From NCBI RefSeq assembly GCF_002879535.1, contig NZ_PNOT02000107.1, forward strand, positions 58,138 through 122,137: a stretch of DNA of 64,000 nt. The letters are read 5' to 3'. Below, in pieces: positions 47,043-56,092 of this stretch (position 1 is its first letter; each line of letters opens with the position of its first letter). The stretch comes from Mesorhizobium intechi. GTDB lineage: Bacteria; Pseudomonadota; Alphaproteobacteria; Rhizobiales; Rhizobiaceae. Both the position numbers and the translations under genes were made by a program. A model generated the notes under the pieces. It ran no database searches. It had not been told where the DNA came from and saw nothing but the letters and a program-made list of their open reading frames with translations.

Positions 47043-49085
47043 CTACACCGCGATCCTTGGCCGTCCCGAGGCCACCGCCACGACATGCGCCTCGATGAAC
47101 ATGCGCTGGGCTTCCACCGTGGAAACCTTGAATTCTGTCGCGACGTCGATCTCGGCGCTGTCGGTGCCGGCGTCCCGGGCGCGCTCGGCGACAATCGCCC
47201 GCACATCGGCCTCGGCGGCCGCGATCGCCGCCGCCTCATCGAGGAAATCACGCACCGCCTCACCCGAGGCAAGCCGGAACAGCCCTTCCCTGGGCTGGCT
47301 GACCCGCGCCTCGGCCGAGACCCTGACCTGGCCGACGACGGCACCAAGCGCGTTGGCGACATCGGTGTCCTCGGGCACCACGCAGTCATTGCCGACCAGA
47401 GGCGCCAGGCCGGCATAATGCAGCGGCGCCGAGGCACCGAGGCCGATGACCGGGCGGTCGAGCGCGACACTCAGCCGGGCGATGCCGGGATGGGCATCGA
47501 CGGCGCGCTGCACCAGCGCATGTGCCACTGTCGCCGCGCCATCGAGCCCGTCCTCGGCGAAGGCGGTTTCGAGGATGTATTCGGCCGACCAGCGCGTCAG
47601 CGTCACCAGCACGCGCTCCGAGATTATCTCCGGCGACCCGGCAATCGGCTGGCCGCGGCCGTCGCGCTTGCGGGCGAACAGCTCGGCGCCGAGGCGCGCG
47701 GTGGCGGCATCCCAATTGGCCTGTTTGCCCAGCACATGCGCTGCGTCCGACGGGGTGAAGCCTGAGATATGCACCAGCCCGCGCGAGACCAGCCGGTTCA
47801 AGGTGGCGTTCTGGGCATTCGACGTCAGCAGCCTGTCAAGGGCCAGCGGGATCGCGCCGATCGCCTCGTAGAGGCGCGCTTCCGGAGCGGTCAGCCCGGC
47901 GGCAAGCCTGTCCGGCACGCCGGTACGCACCGCGAAGCGGCCGTCCATGCGGCCGGGATTGGGCGAACGCAGCTGGCGTTCGAGTTCTGATCTGACGGCC
48001 TCGCCATGCGCCATGCCGGCCAGCGCCAGCGGCACAAGGCGGCGCGGCCCAAGCTGGATTTTTGGATTGAGCGCGCCGTCCTCCAGCGCCACTTCGGAAT
48101 CGCCGCCGAGGCCGAACGTGCGCATGGCGACCGCCTCGACCATGGTGCGGAAGCCTCCGACGGTGGCGCCTTCGGGATCTAGGCGCGGCCGGCCCTTGTC
48201 GAGCACGGCGACGTCGGTGGTGGTGCCGCCAATGTCGGAGACCACGGCATTGTCGAGCCCGGTCATGTGGCGGGCACCGACCAGGCTGGCCGCCGGACCG
48301 GAGAGGATGGTCTCGATCGGCCGCTGGCGGGCGAATGCCGCCGAGACCAATGCGCCGTCGCCGCGCACCACCATCAGGGGGGCGGCGATGTTGCGGGCTT
48401 GCAAAAACCCTTCGGTCGCGGCGACCAGCCGGTCGATCATCGAAATCAGCCTGGCGTTGAGCAGCGTCGTCAGCGCCCGGCGTGGGCCGCCAAGCTTGGC
48501 CGACAGTTCGTGGCTCGCGGTGACCGGCAGGCCGGTTCTGTCGCGGATCAGTTCGCGGGCGGCGATCTCATGCGCCGGGTTGCGGGTGGCGAAATAGGCG
48601 CACACGGCAAAGCCGGACACCGAGGCGCCGAGTTCCGGCAAGGCCTCTTCCAGGCCTGACAAATCAAGCTTGGCGGCATTGCCATGGACGTCGTGGCCGC
48701 CCGGGCAAAACACCACCGGATCGGTGCCGAGCGCGGTCTTCAGCCCGTCGCGGGCGAGGTCGGCTTCGGAAAATCCGATCATGACGAGCGCGACGCGGCC
48801 ACCCTGGCCCTCGACCAGCGCATTGGTGGCAAGCGTCGTCGACATCGAGACCAGTTTGATCGCAGCCGGATCGGTACCGGCCTTTTCGAGCACCGCGTCG
48901 ACAGCGCCGGAAATGCCGACGGCGAGATCATGCCTGGTGGTCAGCGCCTTGGCCTTGGCCAGCACCTTGCCCTTGTTCGGTCCGTGCTGCGGACCTTCGG
49001 TCTCGGACCACAGCACGGCATCGGTATACGTGCCGCCGGTGTCGATGCCGAGGAACAGGGGGCTTGGCTTGGTCTTGGCGGTCAT
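47043..49085 (-). CDS. Hydantoinase A/oxoprolinase family protein
   Basis: A 680-residue protein of the HyuA/OplA/ACXA family. [18 protein letters not shown] gives the nucleotide loop, [38 protein letters not shown] and GLGGDSEVA follow in the right order. These are ATP-dependent amidohydrolase or carboxylase subunits, normally paired with a HyuB subunit. No HyuB gene is adjacent here, so this is a solitary A subunit like those seen in many rhizobia; substrate unknown. ATG at 49085 starts just before the first strand. Confidence 0.9.
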   Translation of the reverse strand: MTAKTKPSPLFLGIDTGGTYTDAVLWSETEGPQHGPNKGKVLAKAKALTTRHDLAVGISGAVDAVLEKAGTDPAAIKLVSMSTTLATNALVEGQGGRVALVMIGFSEADLARDGLKTALGTDPVVFCPGGHDVHGNAAKLDLSGLEEALPELGASVSGFAVCAYFATRNPAHEIAARELIRDRTGLPVTASHELSAKLGGPRRALTTLLNARLISMIDRLVAATEGFLQARNIAAPLMVVRGDGALVSAAFARQRPIETILSGPAASLVGARHMTGLDNAVVSDIGGTTTDVAVLDKGRPRLDPEGATVGGFRTMVEAVAMRTFGLGGDSEVALEDGALNPKIQLGPRRLVPLALAGMAHGEAVRSELERQLRSPNPGRMDGRFAVRTGVPDRLAAGLTAPEARLYEAIGAIPLALDRLLTSNAQNATLNRLVSRGLVHISGFTPSDAAHVLGKQANWDAATARLGAELFARKRDGRGQPIAGSPEIISERVLVTLTRWSAEYILETAFAEDGLDGAATVAHALVQRAVDAHPGIARLSVALDRPVIGLGASAPLHYAGLAPLVGNDCVVPEDTDVANALGAVVGQVRVSAEARVSQPREGLFRLASGEAVRDFLDEAAAIAAAEADVRAIVAERARDAGTDSAEIDVATEFKVSTVEAQRMFIEAHVVAVASGRPRIAV

Positions 49086-49261
49086 TGGCAGTCCGGGCGG
49101 TGGGGAATTTTGCTTCTCCGCCCTTAGCCTATCGCGGCCGGCCGATAAAGCTGCGAGCGCTGGGCCAACACGCGAAGACCGCCATAGGAGCGTCGGGTCG
49201 TCCCCGGGAAGAGACCGGCCACCTTGATCGCAACGCCAGGGACCATCCGGCAGGATACCCC

Positions 49262-49564
49262 CTATTTGGCCGTGACAATGCCCTTCATCGAGCTGTGGAT
49301 CGCACAATGGAATGGATGTGCACCGGCAGCCGATACCTTGACCTTGGCGCTCTTGCCGGTGGCGAGATGGCCCGTGTCGAAGGAGCCATCGAGCGCGGTG
49401 GCGGTGTGCGTCATCGAGTCGGCATTGGTAAAAGTGATGGTATCGCCAACGGCGACCGAGATTTTCGGCGGGTTGAATTTCATGCCCTTGATCTGAACCG
49501 CATGATTGGCGGCATAGGCGGGCATGGCAAAGGCAAGCAGAGCAAGAACGAGCATGGTGCGCAT
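49262..49564 (-). CDS. Periplasmic cupredoxin (plastocyanin/amicyanin-like)
   Basis: A 100-residue exported blue copper protein. The signal peptide (MLVLALLAFAMPAYA) is cut near residue 18. Copper ligands are recognisable: His in SMTHTA and the Cys-His-Met set in PFHCAIHSSMKG. It would shuttle electrons in the periplasm. It has its own AGGAGG ribosome site and lies downstream of the CDGSH gene on the same strand; no dehydrogenase partner is adjacent. Confidence 0.93.
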   Translation of the reverse strand: MRTMLVLALLAFAMPAYAANHAVQIKGMKFNPPKISVAVGDTITFTNADSMTHTATALDGSFDTGHLATGKSAKVKVSAAGAHPFHCAIHSSMKGIVTAK

Positions 49565-49623
49565 GATGGATTTCCTCCTGAAGCGCTAACCCTCATCCTG
49601 CACTAACGCCGGTGAACGGCGTT

Positions 49624-50250
49624 TTATGCCACGAAGCCGATCTTCTTATGCGTATTGTCACAAAACGGCTTGTTGGCCGAGTGCCCGCAGCGGCACAGGA
49701 AGGTGCGTTGCGTGCGGTCGATCGTGTGGCCGGTGCCGGTGACGATCTCGACATTGCCTTCGAGCTTGAGCGGACCGTTGGTGGTCGGCGTCACCTTCAG
49801 CGGGCCATCGCGCGCTTCGAGCGCCGGCGTGTCCTTCAGCGCCGGTTCGCCAGTGGCGGTGAAGCCGGCCTTGCCGTGGCTGCCGTCGCAGAAGGGCTTG
49901 TTTTCCGAAGCCCCGCAGCGGCATAGCGTGGCGCGATGGAAGGTTTCGCCGTCGAGCACGATCTCGGCGTGCACGGCGAGCGGGCCGTTTTCGCGCAGCC
50001 GCACGGTGTTGACCACCGGCGGCCGTTCCTGCGGCCCGCCATCCTTCCTGACATAGGTGATGGCGCCGGACGGGCAGCTTTCGGCGATGGCGACGATCTT
50101 CTCGACACTGGCCGCGTCGGGATGGATCCATTGCCCCGGTGCGTTGGGCTCGAAGACATGCGGGTCGCCGAGCACGCAATTGCGCGAGTGGATGCAGCGC
50201 TTGCCGGCAAAGCCGACGTCGATCTTCCCGCCCTCGACCGTGCCTGCCAT
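49624..50250 (-). CDS. Iron-sulfur protein with Fer4_19 and two CDGSH domains
   Basis: A 208-residue protein with a divergent mono-cluster ferredoxin domain (GKRCIHSRNCVLGDPHVF, then ESCPSGAITY, residues about 10-70) followed by two CDGSH/mitoNEET-type 2Fe-2S motifs: CRCGASENKPFCDGSH near 130 and CRCGHSANKPFCDNTH near 190. Each gives 3 Cys and 1 His. The function is unknown; electron or cluster transfer is likely. ATG at 50250 was chosen over a more upstream start with a basic tail. Confidence 0.9.
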   Translation of the reverse strand: MAGTVEGGKIDVGFAGKRCIHSRNCVLGDPHVFEPNAPGQWIHPDAASVEKIVAIAESCPSGAITYVRKDGGPQERPPVVNTVRLRENGPLAVHAEIVLDGETFHRATLCRCGASENKPFCDGSHGKAGFTATGEPALKDTPALEARDGPLKVTPTTNGPLKLEGNVEIVTGTGHTIDRTQRTFLCRCGHSANKPFCDNTHKKIGFVA

Positions 50251-50355
50251 TGCCGTGCTCCTCTTGCCACCGCGCGCCGCGGCTGAACGGACGCGGCGCG
50301 CTTTGGGCATCAGGCTATGGCTCCCATGGGGAAGACCGTCAAGCTGGCAAACCGG

Positions 50356-50727
50356 TCAGGGGACGAGATTGATCTCCTCGGTCTCGCCGCCGCTGCAGGT
50401 GTAGCAGCAATCCTCGCATTTTTCCTTGTTACCGGGGCCGACGCCCCAATAGGTGCCCTCGTCGCCATCGACCCAGGCGCCGTAGCAGATCGATTCGCCT
50501 TCGTTGCAGGAGATCGGCAGCGACTTGGTCTCGCCGTCGTCGAGATAGAAGTCCTTGCCGTTGCCCGGCCAGACATAGTCGCGATCCTGGCTATAGAGCT
50601 CAAGGCGCATGGCGTTGGGATGGCTGTTCTTGACGGCGAAGGTGACGTCGCCGGCATGGGCGGCGGGTGCAAACAGGACGGCGAGAGAAAACGCGGTGGC
50701 AAGCCCGCGCGCTGGTATGAAAGACAT
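50356..50727 (-). CDS. Small secreted cysteine-rich protein, paralogue 1
   Basis: A 123-residue exported protein of unknown family. The signal peptide (ATAFSLAVLFAPAAHA) ends near residue 25. The mature part has VKNSHPNAMRLELYSQDRD, WPGNGKDF, SCNEGESICYGAWVDG and a C-terminal cluster KCEDCCYTC ending EEINLVP. It is clearly paralogous to the product of 52890-53246, with cysteine positions conserved. Six or more cysteines suggest disulphides in the periplasm or outside. No function is recognised. Confidence 0.8.
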   Translation of the reverse strand: MSFIPARGLATAFSLAVLFAPAAHAGDVTFAVKNSHPNAMRLELYSQDRDYVWPGNGKDFYLDDGETKSLPISCNEGESICYGAWVDGDEGTYWGVGPGNKEKCEDCCYTCSGGETEEINLVP

Positions 50728-50869
50728 GGAAACCCCCGATGAAGAATCGGCCCCGCGGCCGATGGGGTCATCATGCCATGACAGGGGCCGGTGCTAAAGG
50801 GATGATAACGGCAATCCCTAATATAATCGCACGCGCCAGCCGACGAACCGGGGTCATTGCGCCCTTCAC

Positions 50870-51118
50870 CTATCGTTGCCAGAAGGGCAGCTTGGCGATC
50901 TCTTCCTCGGCTTGCCGCCTGGTCAAACCGATATCGTCGATCAGATGCGGACCGGTTTCCGAGATCCGCTTGAGGTCCCAGCGAAAGCGCCTCCGTTCGC
51001 GCCAGGCCGCGATGGCGTTCCGCAAGGTGGAAAGGCCATGGCGCCGGCGCGATGCCTGCCCCACACACATTCCCCGCTGCACTGCCTGATGGGGAGCCGA
51101 TGCAAGAATATTGGCCAT
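50870..51118 (-). CDS. DUF1127 (YjiS-like) small protein
   Basis: An 82-residue basic protein. AIAAWRERRRFRWDLKRI followed by LIDDIGLTRRQAEEEIAKLP is the DUF1127 signature. In rhizobia and Rhodobacter such arginine-rich small proteins affect phosphate/carbon metabolism and RNA binding. It is monocistronic with a GGAGGTTGAC ribosome site before the ATG. Its N-terminal 30 residues lack similarity to the family core. Confidence 0.88.
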   Translation of the reverse strand: MANILASAPHQAVQRGMCVGQASRRRHGLSTLRNAIAAWRERRRFRWDLKRISETGPHLIDDIGLTRRQAEEEIAKLPFWQR

Positions 51119-51265
51119 GTCAACCTCCGTATGGTTTGGCGCCCACAGGTTTGAGAATGGGCGGCCTTCGAGCTGAACGAGGTTGAATTCTGCAGGATAT
51201 GGTGGGCGCCGTAATTAAGCCCTGCCAAATAGTTCTCAAAAGTTCCAAACAGGCCCTAACGCGTT

Positions 51266-51340
51266 GTTTTGGCATCATTCCCTGGGGAAGAGCGGTGCGC
51301 TTTTCGCGTTGAAACCGCTCACATTTTTCCCGGAATTGCT
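51266..51340. repeat. Intergenic repeat element, copy B
   Basis: Carries the same ordered blocks as copy A at 28724-28806 (GTTTTGG, TGCGCTTTTC, AACCGCT, ACA, TTTCC, GGAATTGCT). It ends 14 bp before the regulator gene at 51355, so it lies in that gene's leader. The rest of the 236-bp interval shows no gene. Confidence 0.7.
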
Positions 51341-51354
51341 CTATAGATGCGCCT

Positions 51355-52863
51355 ATGCAGGGATCGCGCTTTGCCTTTGGTCCGTTCGTGCTAGATCCGG
51401 GTGCGGGAACGCTGCTTCGGAACGACGATCCCGTTGCGGTCGGCTATCGCGGGCTGAAATTGCTTGCCGCGCTCGTCGGACGGCCCGGCGAAATCCTGGA
51501 GAAAGCCGAGCTGATGGACGCGGCGTGGCCGGGGACGGCGGTCGAGGAAGGCAACCTCACCGGCCAGATCGCGCAGCTGCGCAAGCTGCTTGGCCCTCCC
51601 GCCGATGGCGGCGAATGGATATCGACGGTTCCGCGCGTCGGCTACCGCTTCACGGGCGCCATCGAACAGCTTGACCGGGCGAAGCGTAAACCCTTGCCGC
51701 TGCCCGACAAGCCATCGATAGCGGTGCTGCCTTTCGTCAATCTCAGCACCGACCCCGAGCAGGAGGCCTTCGCCGACGGGTTGACCGAAGATTTGATCAC
51801 CGACCTGTCCAGGGCCCCGGGCCTGTTCGTCATCGCGCGCAACTCGACCTTTGCCTACAAGGGCAAGGCGATGGACGTGCGCGCGATCGCCGAGGAACTT
51901 GGCGTGCGCTACCTCCTGGAAGGCAGCGCCAGACGCGCCGCGGGGCGCGTGCGCATCAACGCCCAGTTGGTCGACGCGATAAGCGGCGAGCATCTGTGGG
52001 CCGAACGCTTCGATCGCGGCCTGGACGATATCTTTGCCGTTCAGGACGAGGCCACGGCCAAGATCGTGGAGGCCCTGCTCGGACGGCTGCGAGCGGCGCC
52101 GCCACGCAACCGGCCAACAAATCTCGAGGCCTACGATCTGTGCGTGCGCGCGCGCAAGCTGATCGACGAATCACCCCAGACGGCACGGGAAGCGCATCTG
52201 CTGCTGACGCGCGCTGTGTCCCTCGATCCAGACTATGCCGAAGCCCATCGCTGGCTTGCCATGAACCATTGGATGGGATGGGTGCATTGGGGCGAGCCGG
52301 TCGAACCCAACCGTCGCATCGCGCTGGAACTGGCGCGCAGGGCGGTGGCGATCGATCCCAATGATGCCGGCTGCCGTTGGGTGCTCGGCAATCTGCTCGC
52401 CTATGAGCACAGTTTCGAAGAGTCGGAAACCGAATTCGCCAAGGCGTTCGAACTCGACCCGAACGAGGCCGACGCCTGGGCGACCTTGTCCGACATCGCG
52501 GTGCTGGCCGGACGGGTCGAGGAAGGCCTCGAGCATATCCGCAAGGCGTTCCGGCTCAATCCCTATCCGGCAAGCTGGTACTATCTGACGCTCGGCGAGG
52601 CGCAATATGCGGCGCGCGACTACGAAGCCGCCGTCGAGACCTTGCGTCGGGAAGAGACCTACCGGACGAGCTCACGCCGCTTCCTGGCGGCGAGCCTGGC
52701 GCAACTCGGACGGCTCGACGAGGCGCGCGCCGAAGTCGAATTGTTCCTCATCGGCAACCCGCACTTCACGACCAGCTACTGGGTGTGGACGGAGCCCTTC
52801 CGCGACGGCGCGATGCGCGATCACTTCGTCGATGGTTTCCGCAAGGCCGGTCTTCCGGACTGA
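51355..52863 (+). CDS. Winged-helix (OmpR/CadC-type) regulator with TolB-like and TPR domains
   Basis: A 502-residue protein. Residues about 1-100 are a Trans_reg_C DNA-binding domain (ILEKAELMDAAWPGTAVEEG, ISTVPRVGYRF). Residues about 115-245 are a TolB/FlgO-like domain seen in adenylate-cyclase-type regulators (IAVLPFVNLSTDPEQEAFAD, LFVIARNSTFAYKG). The remainder is TPR repeats (AHRWLAMNHWMGW, EADAWATLSDIAVLAGR). It is presumably cytosolic because no membrane segment is seen. It lies between the two paralogous cysteine-rich secreted protein genes, which it may control. Confidence 0.88.
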   Translation: MQGSRFAFGPFVLDPGAGTLLRNDDPVAVGYRGLKLLAALVGRPGEILEKAELMDAAWPGTAVEEGNLTGQIAQLRKLLGPPADGGEWISTVPRVGYRFTGAIEQLDRAKRKPLPLPDKPSIAVLPFVNLSTDPEQEAFADGLTEDLITDLSRAPGLFVIARNSTFAYKGKAMDVRAIAEELGVRYLLEGSARRAAGRVRINAQLVDAISGEHLWAERFDRGLDDIFAVQDEATAKIVEALLGRLRAAPPRNRPTNLEAYDLCVRARKLIDESPQTAREAHLLLTRAVSLDPDYAEAHRWLAMNHWMGWVHWGEPVEPNRRIALELARRAVAIDPNDAGCRWVLGNLLAYEHSFEESETEFAKAFELDPNEADAWATLSDIAVLAGRVEEGLEHIRKAFRLNPYPASWYYLTLGEAQYAARDYEAAVETLRREETYRTSSRRFLAASLAQLGRLDEARAEVELFLIGNPHFTTSYWVWTEPFRDGAMRDHFVDGFRKAGLPD

Positions 52864-52889
52864 CGTGACCTCCTGCGCGGAGGCGCCAA

Positions 52890-53246
52890 TCACGGCACCA
52901 GATCGATCGTCTCGGTCGTGTGTTCGACGCAGATGAAGCAGCAGGTATCGCAAGGCTGGTCGTTGTCCGGCCCGACGCCGGCCGAGATCCGGTCATTGCC
53001 GTCGACCCAGGCGCCATAGCAGATACGCTCTCCGGAATTGCAGGAGAGCGGCACCGATTTCTGGGAATTCGGGTCGATCAGGAACACCTTGCCGTTGCCC
53101 GGCCAGATGGTCTCGCGGTCGCGGCTGAACAGTTCGACCGCAACCGCTTCCTTGCGCAGGTTCTTGACGAAGAAGGCCATGTCGGCGGCCTCGGCCGAAC
53201 TGGCACAGACCAGCGCCGCGAGCACGGCCATACGAAACAGCGTCAC
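52890..53246 (-). CDS. Small secreted cysteine-rich protein, paralogue 2
   Basis: A 118-residue exported protein. The GTG at 53246 is preceded by GGGAGG and gives a clean signal peptide (MAVLAALVCASSAEA); an in-frame ATG further up would spoil it. It shares with paralogue 1 the pattern VKN-ELFSRDR-WPGNGK-SCNSGERICYGAWVDG-GVGPDN-CDTCCFIC-LVP. The gene is convergent with the regulator at 51355-52863, 26 bp away. The function is unknown; the pairing suggests a secreted or periplasmic role under shared control. Confidence 0.8.
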   Translation of the reverse strand: MTLFRMAVLAALVCASSAEAADMAFFVKNLRKEAVAVELFSRDRETIWPGNGKVFLIDPNSQKSVPLSCNSGERICYGAWVDGNDRISAGVGPDNDQPCDTCCFICVEHTTETIDLVP

Positions 53247-53313
53247 GGACGGACCTCCCGAATCACCGCCCCAGAATCGCATGGCCGCCCATGCCTGTCG
53301 CTCGCTTTTGGAA

Positions 53314-54801
53314 CTATTTCACGGAAGGACCTTCCGCCGCGATCTCGCGCCCCAGCCGCACCGTTTCGCCAACGAGAAGATCAAGATCCCCGCGCCTCGT
53401 GCGGTGGTTGGCGATCGCCACGCGCAGCCAGTGCTCGCCATGCACGGTGGTATCGGAGAGGACGGCGATGCCCTGTTCCTGCAGCCGCAGCATGATTTCG
53501 GTGTTGAGCGCCTTGAGCGCCTCGCCGGTGACGCCGGGCTGGTAGCGGAAGCAGACGATGTTGATGGTCGGCGACATGGCCAGCTCCAGCAGCGGCTCGG
53601 CCTCGATGCGTGCGGCGAGATAGGAGGCTTGCGCGATGTTCTGGTCGATCAGGCGGCCGAATTTATCGACGCCGTGTTCCTTCAGCGCCATCCACACTTT
53701 GAGCGCGCGAAAGCCGCGCGAGGTCTGCAGGCCGTAATCGTGCAGCCATTCGCCGGAGGCGAGGCCGCGCGGGGCCGATTCCAGATATTCCGGCGTCACC
53801 GCGAAGGTCCGGCGATGCGCGACGGCGTCCCTGACCAGGACGCAGCCGACCTCGAACGGCGCGTGCAGCCATTTGTGCGGATCGAGCGCGACCGAATCCG
53901 CCCATTCGATGCCGGTGACGCGATGCGCGTTGTCGGGCGCGATCGCGATCAGCGCGCCGATGCAACCATCGACGTGGAACCACAGGCCTTCCTCATGCGC
54001 CAGTTTGGCAAGCGCCTGAAGATCGTCGATCGCGCCGGTGTTGACGGTGCCGGCATTGCCGATGACGCAAGCCGGTTTGAAACCGGCCGCACGGTCCTCT
54101 GATATCGCCGCGCGCAAGGCCGGTATGTCGATGCGCAGGCCGGCATCCGTCGGGATGCGCCGCAGCGCCCGGTTGCCGAGGCCGAGCGCTTCCATCGCCT
54201 TGCGGTGGCAGGAATGGAGCTGGTCCGAGCCGTAGAAGCGCAGCGGCTTTTCGATTGCCGCGACGCCGTGCTCGCGCACGTCGATGCCGGCCTTGGTGTT
54301 GCGCGCCACGGTCAGCCCGATGATGTTTGCCATCGAGCCGCCGCTGACCAGCGTGCCGGAGGCGGAAGCGGGAAAGCCCAGCATCTGCTTGCACCAGTTC
54401 ACCACCTGGCTGTCCATCAGCCCGGCGGCGTGGTTGCCGCCGCCGAGATTGGAGCCCTGGATTGCCGCCAGGAAGTCGCCGAGCGCGCCGGTGAAGTTGC
54501 TGGACCCCATGTACCAGGCCCAGAAGCGTGGATGGATGTTGCCCATCGGATAGGACATCACCGTACGCGAGACCTCGTCGTAGACGGCGGCCAGCGGTGC
54601 CGGCGATCGCGGCAAGGGTGCCGCGAAGCTTTCTCTGACATCCGCCGGCATCTCTCGCCAGGCCGGACGGTTCCTGACATCGCTGAGATAATCGACGGCA
54701 TCGTCGATGACCTGGTGCGACAGGGCCAGGACAGCGGCCCAGTCGGCGGGGTCGAGCGTCTCCTCGGCGGCCATGCCGAGGGTTTCCTGCGCGATGTCCA
54801 T
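53314..54801 (-). CDS. PLP-dependent amino acid decarboxylase (group II)
   Basis: A 495-residue fold-type I decarboxylase of the aromatic amino acid/glutamate class. GNIHPRFWAWYMGSSNFTGA, GTLVSGGSMANIIGL, LWFHVDGCIGALIAIAP and SVALDPHKWLHAPFEVG (PLP lysine in HKW) are intact. It should convert an amino acid to its amine; the substrate could be aromatic, or cysteine sulphinate/cysteate given the adjacent cysteine synthase. It is 12 bp after cysK on the same strand, so the two are an operon. Confidence 0.92.
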   Translation of the reverse strand: MDIAQETLGMAAEETLDPADWAAVLALSHQVIDDAVDYLSDVRNRPAWREMPADVRESFAAPLPRSPAPLAAVYDEVSRTVMSYPMGNIHPRFWAWYMGSSNFTGALGDFLAAIQGSNLGGGNHAAGLMDSQVVNWCKQMLGFPASASGTLVSGGSMANIIGLTVARNTKAGIDVREHGVAAIEKPLRFYGSDQLHSCHRKAMEALGLGNRALRRIPTDAGLRIDIPALRAAISEDRAAGFKPACVIGNAGTVNTGAIDDLQALAKLAHEEGLWFHVDGCIGALIAIAPDNAHRVTGIEWADSVALDPHKWLHAPFEVGCVLVRDAVAHRRTFAVTPEYLESAPRGLASGEWLHDYGLQTSRGFRALKVWMALKEHGVDKFGRLIDQNIAQASYLAARIEAEPLLELAMSPTINIVCFRYQPGVTGEALKALNTEIMLRLQEQGIAVLSDTTVHGEHWLRVAIANHRTRRGDLDLLVGETVRLGREIAAEGPSVK

Positions 54802-54813
54802 GACCGGTCTCCG

Positions 54814-55902
54814 TCAAGCCGCCGGGAACTGGCAACCGGGCGTCGAGCGCGACAGCGCCATCTCCTCGGCGTCCATCTCTGCCTCGATACCGTCGAACAA
54901 CGGCGTCGACATGTAGCGCTCGCCGGTGTCGGGCAGCATGCACAGGATCACCGATCCGGCCGGCGCCTTTTCCGCGACCTGCCGCGCCACGGCGAAGGTG
55001 GCGCCGCCGGAAATGCCGGTGAAGATGCCCTCCTTCCGCGCCAGGGCCCTGGCCCATTTGATGCCTTCTGGCCCGGCAACCGGCATCACCTCGTCGTAGA
55101 GACTGGCGTCGATGGCTTCCTGCAGCACATTGGGGATGAAATCCGGCGTCCAGCCCTGGATCGGATGCGGCTCGAAGGCCGGATGGCTGGCGGCGGGTGC
55201 GCCATGGGTATCGCGCTGCTGCGCCTTGCCGCTGCCGATCAGCTGGGCATTGGCCGGTTCGGAGAGCACGATGCGGGTCTCCGGCCGCTCGCGGCGCAGC
55301 ACGCGCGCCACGCCGACGACGGTGCCGCCGGTGCCGTAGCCGGTGACGAAGCAGTCGAGCCGCGAGCCGGCGAAATCATTGATGATCTCGCGCGCCGTGG
55401 TGGCCTCGTGGATGGCGGCGTTGGCGGCCGTCTCGAACTGGCGGGCGAGGAACCAGCCATTGGCCTCGGCCAGTTCCACCGCCTTCTTGTACATGCCAAA
55501 ACCCTTTTCGGCCCGCGGCGTCAGCACCACCTTGGCGCCGAGCATGCGCATCAGCTTGCGGCGCTCGATCGAAAAGCTGTCGGCCATGGTGACGACCAGC
55601 GGATAGCCCTTCTGCGCGCAGACCATGGCCAGCCCAACGCCGGTGTTGCCGCTGGTTGCCTCGACCACCGTCTGGCCGGGCTTCAACGCGCCGCCGCGCT
55701 CGCCCTCCTCGATGATGTTGAGCGCCAGCCGGTCCTTCACCGAAGCGGCGGGGTTGAAGAACTCGGCCTTGACGTAGATCGTCGCATGGGCCGGTGCCAG
55801 ATTGTTGACGCGGATCACCGGCGTGTCGCCGACAGTGTCGAGAATACTGTCGAACAGGCGGCCGCGCCCGGCGGTGGTTCTGATCTTCTGTCTATTCAAC
55901 AT
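54814..55902 (-). CDS. Cysteine synthase (O-acetylserine sulfhydrylase-like)
   Basis: A 362-residue fold-type II PLP enzyme. The PLP lysine lies in NPAASVKDRLALNI, and VVEATSGNTGVGLAMVCAQ, VTGYGTGGTVVGVARVLR and EGIFTGISGGATFAVAR are the standard signatures. It is longer than CysK by about 45 residues at the C-terminus, including a cysteine-containing tail. Related enzymes use O-phosphoserine or nucleophiles other than sulphide. Because it is coupled to a decarboxylase and divergent from a SARP-type regulator, its role may be specialised rather than bulk cysteine synthesis. Confidence 0.88.
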   Translation of the reverse strand: MLNRQKIRTTAGRGRLFDSILDTVGDTPVIRVNNLAPAHATIYVKAEFFNPAASVKDRLALNIIEEGERGGALKPGQTVVEATSGNTGVGLAMVCAQKGYPLVVTMADSFSIERRKLMRMLGAKVVLTPRAEKGFGMYKKAVELAEANGWFLARQFETAANAAIHEATTAREIINDFAGSRLDCFVTGYGTGGTVVGVARVLRRERPETRIVLSEPANAQLIGSGKAQQRDTHGAPAASHPAFEPHPIQGWTPDFIPNVLQEAIDASLYDEVMPVAGPEGIKWARALARKEGIFTGISGGATFAVARQVAEKAPAGSVILCMLPDTGERYMSTPLFDGIEAEMDAEEMALSRSTPGCQFPAA

Positions 55903-55935
55903 GTTTGATCTCCTCGATCGTGTTCGGCTTCACAG

Positions 55936-55952
55936 GCCGGTTACAAACCGGC
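55936..55952. promoter_or_regulatory. Inverted repeat in the cysteine synthase / SARP regulator promoter
   Basis: GCCGGTT-ACA-AACCGGC, perfect 7-bp arms, 34 bp upstream of the cysteine synthase start in the divergent 190-bp interval. It is a plausible operator or leader hairpin; nothing else stands out there. Confidence 0.45.
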
Positions 55953-56092
55953 GGTTTGGGCGGCGAGGTTTCGAGACATCGCCGCGTTAGGACTGACATG
56001 CCGACGATGCGGCAATGACGGTACCCGGCGCGAAATTCGCCCCGGATGCGCCGTGTCACGTTTGGTGATAAAGCAATGGCCGACGGGCCAGC

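Noticed and set aside
53993..55057. A 354-codon minus frame across the decarboxylase and cysteine synthase genes
   Set aside because: Out of frame with both, low complexity, no motif.
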